Shown: positions 7,201 to 14,994 of the stretch, one piece after another | Numbering within the stretch: position 1 is the first letter of the stretch | Layout of the letters: each line of letters begins with the position of its first letter | DNA from: a virus | Virus record (IMG/VR): IMGVR_UViG_3300030098_001461 | Span: 1,562 to 21,998 of that record | Length of the DNA stretch: 20,437 bases | Strand: one strand, 5' to 3' | Notes under the pieces: generated by a model | Seen by the model: only the letters and a program-made list of their open reading frames with translations | Told to the model about the DNA's origin: nothing | The model's database searches: none | Translations under genes and position numbers: made by a program

Positions 7201-7509
7201 TTGTGTAACAAATAAGTTTTGATTAAAGTTATCATTTAGATCTTGTGACTTAATAGCTGAACCTGCATAGAAGGTTGCTTCTAAGTTATCTACATTTGTA
7301 TCACGATAAATCCTAATTTCTCCAGCACCAGAGACAGGTACATGTTCGCTATTAAATTGTATGGTTGTTGGAGCACTAGGTGGGATAGTGAACTCCGACG
7401 TAGGTACACCAGCAACGCTAACTTTAACGTCGCTGGGCTTTAAATATTCAAATTCAAAAGTATAGGTGGCGGAGCCTGTACTATCATAAGTTTTTTCTGT
7501 ATCTGCCAT
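4267..7509 (-). CDS. Tail fibre protein, T7 gp17-like N-terminus
   Basis: The 1080-residue fibre binds the host surface; its N-terminus docks on the tail. Residues 5-75 form the T7 fibre N-terminal domain (TYTFEFEYLKPSDVKVSVAG, then a T-I-x-F strand and GEIRIYRDT). A helical stretch follows (SQDLNDNFNQNLFVTQEAKR). Residues 170-210 carry AELxLLDGV/INYLSGV-type shaft repeats. Residues 370-550 hold modules ending DTFLRGDGAWEPAG. Residues about 600-1000 repeat a blade-like pattern (FGLVYDSSISQFIAYT, GGIEYDSKVGKYHVVW, VGLGFDSVNGKFIHTW) that suggests a beta-propeller. The C-terminus (AGSKYYVATDGTLST, AGIAISSTKLLIK) is a cap I recall from marine phage fibres. It is about twice the length of T7 gp17 (553 aa). 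It lies directly after the gp16-like gene, as in T7. Confidence 0.9.
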   Translation of the reverse strand: MADTEKTYDSTGSATYTFEFEYLKPSDVKVSVAGVPTSEFTIPPSAPTTIQFNSEHVPVSGAGEIRIYRDTNVDNLEATFYAGSAIKSQDLNDNFNQNLFVTQEAKRDIATAWQDGDDTVHSTETWYTDEDTKIATTKAIQARLLLKQNADTDLTNLSNCQTGGSGALAALTQAEIELLDGVDTTSVTTTKINYLSGVTSDIQDQLDAKQDEDALLTAISGKSFRTSTDGSLTTDSDTEIPSSKVVAAHVTNSISAIGGFEAIDDEDNFPSTIPVAGVIVSIANATGITVDSSGTSTTARTAGNGSDNVTINNFPASLRGGNGENANPFPLPNNTGLLVISTGSNHTYNFHRLLPTTDDVKQLSDDVNDFFARYRIANSAPASNNHDGDLWWDGDNNKMKVYDGNSGEWIDLVTTGETFINGLTASDASAEDGGSSATFNGTAFRFKLTNHPTGVTAAHHIVSRAGVIQKPNTGTSQPSEGFAIDGHDIIFSAPPTSDTNIFVTTLGSALSIGTPADNSVSMEKINATGTASSDTFLRGDGAWEPAGGTITATADSYIAANKPVCLVSGKITEVDDHGSETWGSIEDAFVDDQAPAQHRIAVASNIGKVVAVFRYDNKIYASAGSISGNDITWGTKVELINATVAQNNFGLVYDSSISQFIAYTSTTNNTSLATKTNCKFYRIWITGTDTINVASYQIPDANIPTMFSSRNIFICEGNGNATFWASDGSTNDLKACHISYTTSSLTQSSIITTSLDVTHHLTGAWMPDKSSYIMMTSHSSNSDGTDTTGAYGYFHLITRSSDTYSITKTLQFTEDLTVGSTTDTEFDSTQNNKRDIAVNGAEFAFVWYSEFGGGGTTNSALRGIIGVVDNDDILIGSSSPLSNTDLSDSTRLISTDIFDGQYSITGGIEYDSKVGKYHVVWRGETSSGVNPLYYARFQTDGATALINSATTGATFVPKNLSTGTIASDTEYQVGLGFDSVNGKFIHTWTDYDNSKSKHRVLDVADGTTNLTADNFIGFSASSISNGTTGKINVVGNTTTQSGLTAGSKYYVATDGTLSTTAGTPEVLAGIAISSTKLLIK

Positions 7510-7525
7510 TGTATGGTTGTGTTAA

Positions 7526-10500
7526 TTATCTGGGTAGATTTAGTAATTCATCAATTTTTTGATTTGTATCAGCATTCTTCTTAGCCTTTTCTATAAGACC
7601 TTTTTCCATATATTTCTTAGATATAGCTTTACCAGTACCTTGAATATCAAGATGTTTATATCTTGGATCAAGTGCTATGCGTGCTTCAGCTTTTCTTTGA
7701 GATCTCTTAAGTATCTTTCTTAAGTGTTGATAAACAGGAAGCCTATCTTTGTAATCTTTTATCTCCTGAGCTGACTTAGATCGATCATTAATGAATTGTC
7801 TAAGACCATCAAGTTCTGCATTCCATCGTTCATTAGTCCTCATCTTGTCAACTTCTTTCCAAAGCTGGTCTTCACCCATAAACTGAGCTATCACCTCTCT
7901 TTCTTCAGCACTATATTCTACGTCTTTATCATATTTATTCTTAAGAATACCAATATCATCAAAACCACTATTAAGTAACCAAAGTCTCCAAGGTTCCTCA
8001 CCTCCACTAACTTTGATTGGACTTGCAGCATTTAATATGCGTAGGAAATGATTGTCTATTTCATTAACCTTTTCACCTGTCCAATGATCTCTTTGTGAAT
8101 GAAGGGTTTGTTTAAATGGAGTTGAGTTTAGGACATATCCTAAAAAGTCATCATAGATATCTTTCTGAGCTTGAGTAATAGCATTAGCAATAACACCCAT
8201 AGCACCAGATTCAGGTATAGCACCTCTTACAATGTTTGCTGCTAGTCTCTTAAATGCTGCCTCATCACCATTCATAACAGACAGAAATGGTTCAATACCA
8301 TATAGAGGTGTGTTATTTAGGTATGTAGCAGATATGGTCCAACCAATTTTATCTAATAATTGGGTAGTCATATTTGTACCTAAAGCAGTTTGGTAATAAG
8401 CAATATCACCAACCAAGGCAAACATCTGTTCAACCATAGGAATACCTTTATAGCTGACCCAGTTATTGCCTATCTTAACTGTATAGGGTCTCCAACCTTT
8501 TCTCATTAACTCTTGTCTTTCTGATGCGTTAGCAGGTCCATTACCTCTAATACCACCTGACATTGCATACCAGTATCCCATGATTGCAGTTGCACTACCA
8601 ACCATCATTCGACCTTCATACTCATCCTTAAGCTGTTTATATATAGCCATTGCATTAGGAGTCTCATCGAAGTTTTTAATTCCGTGAGCTTGTAGTGCAT
8701 CTTTGATTAGCTCTATATCATCACCAGCCTGTAAGACTTTTGCATACTTACTTTTCCATCCAGGTATCTTACCAATAGGTAGATATGATAATGCCAATTT
8801 AACTTGGTTTATACCAGTCCTGGGGAACATCATAAATGTCTTCAATGCTGGTACTTTGGTTAACCAAGGATTTAAAGCATCAGCAATACCATCATCTAGG
8901 TTTAAAGCAATTTCACCTGATGCATTCTTAGCAGCAGTGTCAGTTAAAAGACCATTCTTATCAAACATTTTGCTGTAGTTTAATTCTTCAGCTTGTTTGA
9001 GTTGTTGGCTAAATATATCTGGATCTATGGTTTTACCATATCTACCAAAGATATCATCATATGCTTTAACTCTAGAATTAAACGTAGCCATAAAGGTATC
9101 TGTAAAAGCATCAACCCCAGCCATAGCTGTCATACCTGTTCTCATCCACTTCATACGTGCAATAGAACGATTTAACTTAGCCCAGCCATAAAAGAATTGA
9201 CTTTTTATATCACCTTCTTTTTCCCATTGTTCTGAGAAATCTTCAATAATTTGATAAGCATTATCTTCCTCTACAACAAAGTCCTTTCGGATTGCTTTCA
9301 TCATAAAGTCTGGATCACTATGAACTTTTGCCATACGTGCCGTCATATCACTGAAGGCTCTACGTGTAGTTTCAAAGATTGAACCATGTAGATACATCAC
9401 CCTTTCAATAGGTTCTATATCACGCTTCAATATGGATCTAACACCAGCTCTAGTTAATGAAGTTAATGGTTTAAGAATTAACATACTTCCATTACCTACA
9501 GCTGCTCTTAGTCCAGATAAACCAGATAGAACATTGTTGTAAGTAACAGCCCATGCACCTTTAGCAAAGAGGTTCATACCTCTCTTACCACTGTATATAA
9601 GACCACCTGGAGATATTTGTTCTTTAGCCCATTGATTTAAACCACGAATACTATTGATATCACCATCGCTATAGTCATAGGCTTCTTTAAGTGTTTGAGC
9701 TAGACGTGGATTTTCAGCTTTTACTTTCTCTAGATTCTCTCTAAATACTTTAAAGTCTGAATGTACTTTAGTTGCATTCCTATTGAACTCTTCAAAGGTC
9801 ATTTGAGCAAGTTCTTCAGGATTACCTTTCCTCCATCGTTTCCACCATTTAAGGTTTTGAAGCGTCCAACCAGCTACATATTTAGACTTTCCAAACTCAG
9901 CCTCTAACAGCTCTACACGGTCCATAATGTTCTTGAATACAACATCATCATCCATTAAGCCTTTGAAGCTTACAGAGGCATTAGAGATGGCTGAGATCTC
10001 CTTTCCAAGGGTAGACATAACCCTAGCTGAAGTCTCCTGAGTTTCTCTTCCTAAATAAACATCTAACAAGTCACTAATAGCTACAGCTGCAGCTTCAGTA
10101 GCTTGTGGGTTTAAGTATTGAACTTCAGCATCACCCAATACTTCATTGAGTAGTGTTTCTTTTCTTAGATACTTTGGATCACTCAGTACTTGTGCTAACT
10201 GCTCACCTGTACCAGGCTTCATTATCCTTTCATAGATATTCCATGCAGCTTGTGATCTAACACCTGATCTCCATTTATCTTGGAAATCAGCATATTTACC
10301 AGATTCTCTTACCTTCTTAGCTATATCAGCAACCATATAATGAGATTTACCAAGGACTAAACCTTTTTCTCTCATAGCCTCTGTATAAGGTGCAGTAGGT
10401 ACAGCATTTCTTGAATGCTCACCCATCTCTTGTGCTGTTACATCTAATGTGTTCCTTACAGCTGCACCAGGAATAAATGCCTTTTCAGTTTGTTTGGTTT

Positions 10501-11689
10501 CACTAGCTAGTTTAGGTGTGATATCAGGATCAAAGTTTGTACCAGATGGATTTTCTGCAATCTTTTTAAGTGCTCTATTATCTCTATATGCCTGACGTGA
10601 TCTTTGCTTATCTCTGATGATAGATTCAGCAGGATTACCAGTAGCTTCCGAATAACCTGTCTTTGTTACCTGATCTATTAATTGAGCTTTCTTAGCAAGT
10701 AGATTTTTAGTTTGTTCTTCACCTATAGTCCCACTTCCTAATACTGCATCTATATCAGCAATAGCATTTTTCGTATCACGCTCCATATATTGAAGCTGAT
10801 TTGCTCTTTTAAAGTTCTTAGCTCTTTTGTTTAAAGGTTTGAATTTCCATAGAAGAGGTTTAGAGGCATTAAAGGCGTAACCAATAACATCTCCTATACC
10901 ACTTAAAATAGTTTCATCAATACCAACTAATAACCTATTAAGTTCAGGATCAATACCATCTATCTTTGTTAAATCATCAGATATTGGGTATCTACCTTGA
11001 GGACCAAATATCTCAGGGAAAAATTCTTGTAAACGTTTAAAGTTTTGTGGACTAGTTAAGAATCTATTCTCAGGGTTTTCACCAAAGTCACTAATACTAG
11101 CTATAGCTCCATTAATTGCACCCACACCACCTACATTAGCTACAGCTTTAGTTAACGCTGGTAGTTTTGATGCTCCTACAAACTTTCCATAAGCTCCAGC
11201 TGTAAGAATAGTAGGAAGAATAACACTTGCAGCTGCTCTAAATTTACGAGCACCCTCATGATTATTCTTTGTTATTTCATCCCACTTATCATCAACGAAA
11301 CCTAAACCAGGAAGAAGACCAACAACGTCAAAAGGTACATCTAATGCACCCATTGTCCCTAAATAAGCCCATGTATTTGGGTTCATATCTAATTCCATAT
11401 CACTATGGAAATCAAGTAGATGTTTAGGTTTTTTCTGCTCTGGTACTGGTGGCTCTTGTGGTTGTGGTGCAGGTGGTTCTGGTTGTTGTCCTACAGGTGG
11501 TTCCTGTAAAACTTGGCCAGCTCTTTCAATTACTTTAGAATCTATATCCTCTGGAGTTGGCTGACCTAATGCAGTATCAGGTGTGTTATACGAATGACCT
11601 TCTGATAATTTCTGTAGCTCTTCTTGAGCCATCTTTTTCCTATGTTCTTGAAGGATAGTTTGTTGTTCTAATATCTCTTCGTTATACAT
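7526..11689 (-). CDS. Internal virion (ejection) protein, T7 gp16-like
   Basis: The 1387-residue protein is the largest core protein. In T7, gp16 is ejected with gp14 and gp15 to form a DNA conduit across the cell envelope. Length (T7: 1318) and gene order support the call. Residues 1-60 are polar and helical, 63-88 are Pro/Gln-rich (EPPAPQPQEPPVPEQKKPK), and 150-200 are hydrophobic with many Ala/Gly (AAASVILPTILTAGAYG). The rest is mainly long helical, with a hydrophobic stretch near ATAIMGYWYAMSGGIRG. I do not see the N-terminal lytic transglycosylase domain of T7 gp16 (no E-S-x-x-x-x-x-A-x-S motif), so wall digestion must come from elsewhere. The ATG has a strong ribosome site inside the end of the gp15-like gene, which it overlaps by 8 bases. 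Confidence 0.88.
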   Translation of the reverse strand: MYNEEILEQQTILQEHRKKMAQEELQKLSEGHSYNTPDTALGQPTPEDIDSKVIERAGQVLQEPPVGQQPEPPAPQPQEPPVPEQKKPKHLLDFHSDMELDMNPNTWAYLGTMGALDVPFDVVGLLPGLGFVDDKWDEITKNNHEGARKFRAAASVILPTILTAGAYGKFVGASKLPALTKAVANVGGVGAINGAIASISDFGENPENRFLTSPQNFKRLQEFFPEIFGPQGRYPISDDLTKIDGIDPELNRLLVGIDETILSGIGDVIGYAFNASKPLLWKFKPLNKRAKNFKRANQLQYMERDTKNAIADIDAVLGSGTIGEEQTKNLLAKKAQLIDQVTKTGYSEATGNPAESIIRDKQRSRQAYRDNRALKKIAENPSGTNFDPDITPKLASETKQTEKAFIPGAAVRNTLDVTAQEMGEHSRNAVPTAPYTEAMREKGLVLGKSHYMVADIAKKVRESGKYADFQDKWRSGVRSQAAWNIYERIMKPGTGEQLAQVLSDPKYLRKETLLNEVLGDAEVQYLNPQATEAAAVAISDLLDVYLGRETQETSARVMSTLGKEISAISNASVSFKGLMDDDVVFKNIMDRVELLEAEFGKSKYVAGWTLQNLKWWKRWRKGNPEELAQMTFEEFNRNATKVHSDFKVFRENLEKVKAENPRLAQTLKEAYDYSDGDINSIRGLNQWAKEQISPGGLIYSGKRGMNLFAKGAWAVTYNNVLSGLSGLRAAVGNGSMLILKPLTSLTRAGVRSILKRDIEPIERVMYLHGSIFETTRRAFSDMTARMAKVHSDPDFMMKAIRKDFVVEEDNAYQIIEDFSEQWEKEGDIKSQFFYGWAKLNRSIARMKWMRTGMTAMAGVDAFTDTFMATFNSRVKAYDDIFGRYGKTIDPDIFSQQLKQAEELNYSKMFDKNGLLTDTAAKNASGEIALNLDDGIADALNPWLTKVPALKTFMMFPRTGINQVKLALSYLPIGKIPGWKSKYAKVLQAGDDIELIKDALQAHGIKNFDETPNAMAIYKQLKDEYEGRMMVGSATAIMGYWYAMSGGIRGNGPANASERQELMRKGWRPYTVKIGNNWVSYKGIPMVEQMFALVGDIAYYQTALGTNMTTQLLDKIGWTISATYLNNTPLYGIEPFLSVMNGDEAAFKRLAANIVRGAIPESGAMGVIANAITQAQKDIYDDFLGYVLNSTPFKQTLHSQRDHWTGEKVNEIDNHFLRILNAASPIKVSGGEEPWRLWLLNSGFDDIGILKNKYDKDVEYSAEEREVIAQFMGEDQLWKEVDKMRTNERWNAELDGLRQFINDRSKSAQEIKDYKDRLPVYQHLRKILKRSQRKAEARIALDPRYKHLDIQGTGKAISKKYMEKGLIEKAKKNADTNQKIDELLNLPR

Positions 11690-14084
11690 AATAACCTCCA
11701 GATGATATAAAGTCTCCTAGACCAAACTCCTCAACTTTATATTCATAGTCATCATCTGCTTTCATTTGTTCCCTTGTAATTACTGTTTCTAAAACTGATG
11801 GAACTGACAATTTACGTCTAACTGTATTAGACATAAATCTTGGATCTCTTGTTGATGATGGGTTTCTCACTACCTGTAAAGTCTGTAAGAACTCACCTTT
11901 TGTTCTGATATTATTAATCATCTTTTGAGCTGTAGGGTCTGCTACATCTCTAAATAATGTGTACCTAAAATCCTCTACTTTAAGATCCATCTTCTCAAGA
12001 AGTTTTTTATCAACAGCAGCTTTTAATTGCCTTTGCCATATATCTGTAGGACTACCAAATACATTTGGATCAGCCTTTGATATTTCAAAGAAAACTTCAG
12101 GGAGACGATAACTCTTACCTTCTTTTATTTGAGTAGCTATCTCTTTTAGTCTTTCTGGATGAATTAATAATTCTTTATCTAATATTGTAGGATCAGCTGC
12201 TGCTTTAGCAACAATTTTATCTCGCTCTATATAATCAGATGTATTTAAAACTTTAGGTGCATCTTTATGAGACCCTGGAGTGAATGTTGCAAAGAAGGAT
12301 TGAGTACCCATCCCTGGTTTAAGCATATCTGCTGTGATGACTCTGAACACACCTCTACCTTCATTGTTTGCATCTCCCTTACCAATTTCTATAAGTTTTT
12401 CAACTTTCTCCATTGCCTTTAAATAGTCACCACCATTAGCTTTGAACTCTTTTCTAAAAATAAGTTCAGCCTTTCGTTTAGCTTTAAAAAAACTAGGATG
12501 TAATGAGGTTTCTAAATCAAATTCTTTTAATGATGCTCGTAAATAACCACCAAGGTCTTGATTAACATCTTTAAAATCTACAGTTGCAAATAAAGCATCA
12601 TTCTCTCTTGCTTGCTTTATGTACTTATTTTTTAGATCTTGAGGAACCCAAGGACTTGCTAAGTCTTCAGTTGTAAGAGTTCCATTTTCTGCTGCATCAT
12701 TAATTATCTTTCTCCATTGATCACCATCAGCTCTACCTTGGACACTTTGATCTAGGTATGGTAAAAATTCAGCTAATTCATCATCAGTAAAACCTTGAGC
12801 TTTCATCTCTGACATCAGCTTTGATCCAACTCTTCTATCGTTATTCCATCTGGTTGGATCTTTGAAGAACTCTCTTTTATCTCTAAGGATCTCTTCTTTC
12901 TTTTGTTTTACTAAAGCTGCAGTATTCTTTTCTCTAGTTGCTCTTTTAATCCTACGTTGATCTTGAAGGTCAAAAAGTTGTTGCTGATTGGCTTTAGCCC
13001 ATGTACTATTTTGATTTAAAAGTTTAGTGTTCTGGAGTAAATTTTCAACTTCTGTATCAGTATATCTATCAATATTACCTAGTTCATCAAAGGTAAGTTG
13101 CTTTGCTTCAGATGGTGTGAAGAAAGTACCTGTCTTTGGATTTATCTCTCTTGTTTTTGCTAAATAAAATTGATTTAAACTATCAGGTGTTTTAAAAGTT
13201 GCAAGAACTTCTAAAGCTTCAGCACTCCTCTTTTGAGTAAACGCTACTGATTGTCGATGTATTGATTTATCAAGAATTGATTGAGTACCTTTCCTCATTT
13301 GCTGGAACATTGGTTCCAAGAAATCAGAAGTTAAACCATATAATTTATGCTCTTTTAGATACTTAATTCTTAATGCTTCTAATGCTTGCCTTTGTCTAAC
13401 TGGATCAGTAATACCCATACGAGCTATCTGTTCCTGAGCAAACGTAGACCAACCCTCACCAGCTTTAACAGAGTATGCCTTTAATCTTCCATAGTCTGAA
13501 GCATTACCTTTACCTCTTACATAGTTAACTTCTTGATTTGTATAACCTTCAGCTCGTAGCTGATCTGCTAAGGCTTCAAAGTCTTGACTCTGAGACCATT
13601 GCTTATCTTCTAAAAGATCTTGTCTTATTTGATCTTCTAAAGACGTACCATGATTCATATGGTACTGATAAGACTCATTAGCAGTAGCTTCCCAGTTCTT
13701 TGCCTGTATAGTTTGGTAATCAGCAAAGCCTTGTTTACTGAAACCTATAATCTGCAGTAGGCCTCCTTGTTGTTTAATCTTTGCTAATTCAGCATTGTTA
13801 TTCTGAACAGCTTGATTTCTTTTGTTTACGAGTGCTCTTTCTCGTGTTGAAAAGGCTTGTTGATCTATGTTGATCTCTTTACGATTAGCCTCTTCAGATT
13901 TCATAATCCGTTGCAGGTCTGCCTCAGCTTGTAGATCCCTGTTTCTTCTCTCTTTCTCTGCTTGTTTAAGGTCAGCTAGATCTTGATTTTGCTTTTCCTG
14001 TAAACGAGTAAGAGATGAGAAACCTGGGTCTATATTGCTAAAACCTTTTCCAACGGCGTACCCTTGGAATCTTCTTTTTGCCAT
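11682..14084 (-). CDS. Internal virion (ejection) protein, T7 gp15-like
   Basis: The 800-residue, helix-rich, mostly soluble protein lies between the gp14-like and gp16-like genes. T7 gp15 (747 aa) occupies the same slot and forms the periplasmic part of the ejection tube. Residues 25-110 are a strongly charged coiled coil (LQEKQNQDLADLKQAEKERR). No signal peptide, enzyme motif or membrane segment is visible. Near the C-terminus it has VRRKLSVPSVLETVITREQM, and it ends SSGGYYV. Identification depends on size, position and composition rather than on a motif. Its ATG follows the gp14-like stop by 13 bases without a good ribosome site. Confidence 0.82.
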   Translation of the reverse strand: MAKRRFQGYAVGKGFSNIDPGFSSLTRLQEKQNQDLADLKQAEKERRNRDLQAEADLQRIMKSEEANRKEINIDQQAFSTRERALVNKRNQAVQNNNAELAKIKQQGGLLQIIGFSKQGFADYQTIQAKNWEATANESYQYHMNHGTSLEDQIRQDLLEDKQWSQSQDFEALADQLRAEGYTNQEVNYVRGKGNASDYGRLKAYSVKAGEGWSTFAQEQIARMGITDPVRQRQALEALRIKYLKEHKLYGLTSDFLEPMFQQMRKGTQSILDKSIHRQSVAFTQKRSAEALEVLATFKTPDSLNQFYLAKTREINPKTGTFFTPSEAKQLTFDELGNIDRYTDTEVENLLQNTKLLNQNSTWAKANQQQLFDLQDQRRIKRATREKNTAALVKQKKEEILRDKREFFKDPTRWNNDRRVGSKLMSEMKAQGFTDDELAEFLPYLDQSVQGRADGDQWRKIINDAAENGTLTTEDLASPWVPQDLKNKYIKQARENDALFATVDFKDVNQDLGGYLRASLKEFDLETSLHPSFFKAKRKAELIFRKEFKANGGDYLKAMEKVEKLIEIGKGDANNEGRGVFRVITADMLKPGMGTQSFFATFTPGSHKDAPKVLNTSDYIERDKIVAKAAADPTILDKELLIHPERLKEIATQIKEGKSYRLPEVFFEISKADPNVFGSPTDIWQRQLKAAVDKKLLEKMDLKVEDFRYTLFRDVADPTAQKMINNIRTKGEFLQTLQVVRNPSSTRDPRFMSNTVRRKLSVPSVLETVITREQMKADDDYEYKVEEFGLGDFISSGGYYV
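11690..11699 (-). promoter_or_regulatory. Strong ribosome binding site for the gp16-like gene
   Basis: GGAGG lies 5 bases before the ATG at 11689 and is made from the last Gly-Gly codons of the gp15-like gene. Most genes here have weak or no such site. A second GGAGG (15001-15005) serves the gp14-like gene, so two of the three core-protein genes carry the best ribosome sites in the late operon. Confidence 0.85.
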
Positions 14085-14097
14085 TTGTTTTTAATAA

Positions 14098-14991
14098 TTA
14101 AACAAGATATGATCCACCATAATCAGGTGTTTGTGGAGGTGGTTCAAAACTAGTTGTACCTGCAGTACTTGCTGCATAAGCACTAAAACCTGCACCAACT
14201 GCACTAGCTAATGTACTTGCAAAACTAGGTACTTGAGTAGTAGCTACCCCCTTAATAGGCTTTGGTCCAAAGTCAAAATCTTGTAATGCTCTAGGCATCT
14301 CATAGTCAGCTACTGGAGTAGCAAGAGGTTTAAGTGGTTCTGGTGGTGCCTCTGGTCTTAACATTCTATTCGCATCAGCTTTAGTTAAGAACTGCTTATA
14401 CTCCATTCTGGTGTTGTTATTACCACTAAGTAATGACTCAGTTAATATGGCATGTTGTCTACCACCATCAGCTATTAAAGATTGCATAGCTTTATTGGAA
14501 CTAGCACCAGCTTGAGATTTAACTGATAGTTCTCCTTTTTTTATAATGCTTTCAATGATGTTATCTTCATTTTCAAAAGCCATCTGCTGATACGTTTCAC
14601 GCTCTTGTAAAGCTTTACGCTCAGTAGCATCCATTATGGATTGACCATAAAGACGTTCAGACTTATTAAATAATCTATTCTGTTGATCTATTTGATAACT
14701 TCTAATCTTTAGTTGTTGCTGATAGTTTCTTAAATTATTTTTATCTTTAAAGGCTGCTAATTTTAACTCATTTCTTTGCTTGAGTTCTATCCCTCTGATT
14801 ATTTCGTCTCTCTGTGCGATAAGACGATCCTTTCCCATATTCCACAGAGGAAGATCGTACTCATCGTACTTCTTCTGTAAGAATTTCTCCTCTGCTCTCC
14901 TTTGTTTCTTCTTATTTCTACGATTAAAGAAGCCCCCTAAAAAATTTAAACCTGCACTAACAGCCACATATGTTGATACTGGTTCTGCCAT
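14098..14991 (-). CDS. Internal virion protein, T7 gp14-like
   Basis: The 297-residue protein has two hydrophobic ends: residues 6-22 (TYVAVSAGLNFLGGFF) followed by a basic patch RRNKKKQRR, and 255-280 (TLASAVGAGFSAYAASTAG). Between them lies a long charged coiled coil. T7 gp14 (196 aa) inserts in the outer membrane during ejection, and membrane-seeking ends are consistent with that. This one is half as long again. The gene lies directly after tail tubular protein B and before gp15-like, the T7 order. A GGAGG ribosome site 9 bases before the ATG is made from the last Arg codons of the tail gene. Confidence 0.82.
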   Translation of the reverse strand: MAEPVSTYVAVSAGLNFLGGFFNRRNKKKQRRAEEKFLQKKYDEYDLPLWNMGKDRLIAQRDEIIRGIELKQRNELKLAAFKDKNNLRNYQQQLKIRSYQIDQQNRLFNKSERLYGQSIMDATERKALQERETYQQMAFENEDNIIESIIKKGELSVKSQAGASSNKAMQSLIADGGRQHAILTESLLSGNNNTRMEYKQFLTKADANRMLRPEAPPEPLKPLATPVADYEMPRALQDFDFGPKPIKGVATTQVPSFASTLASAVGAGFSAYAASTAGTTSFEPPPQTPDYGGSYLV

Positions 14992-14994
14992 ATC

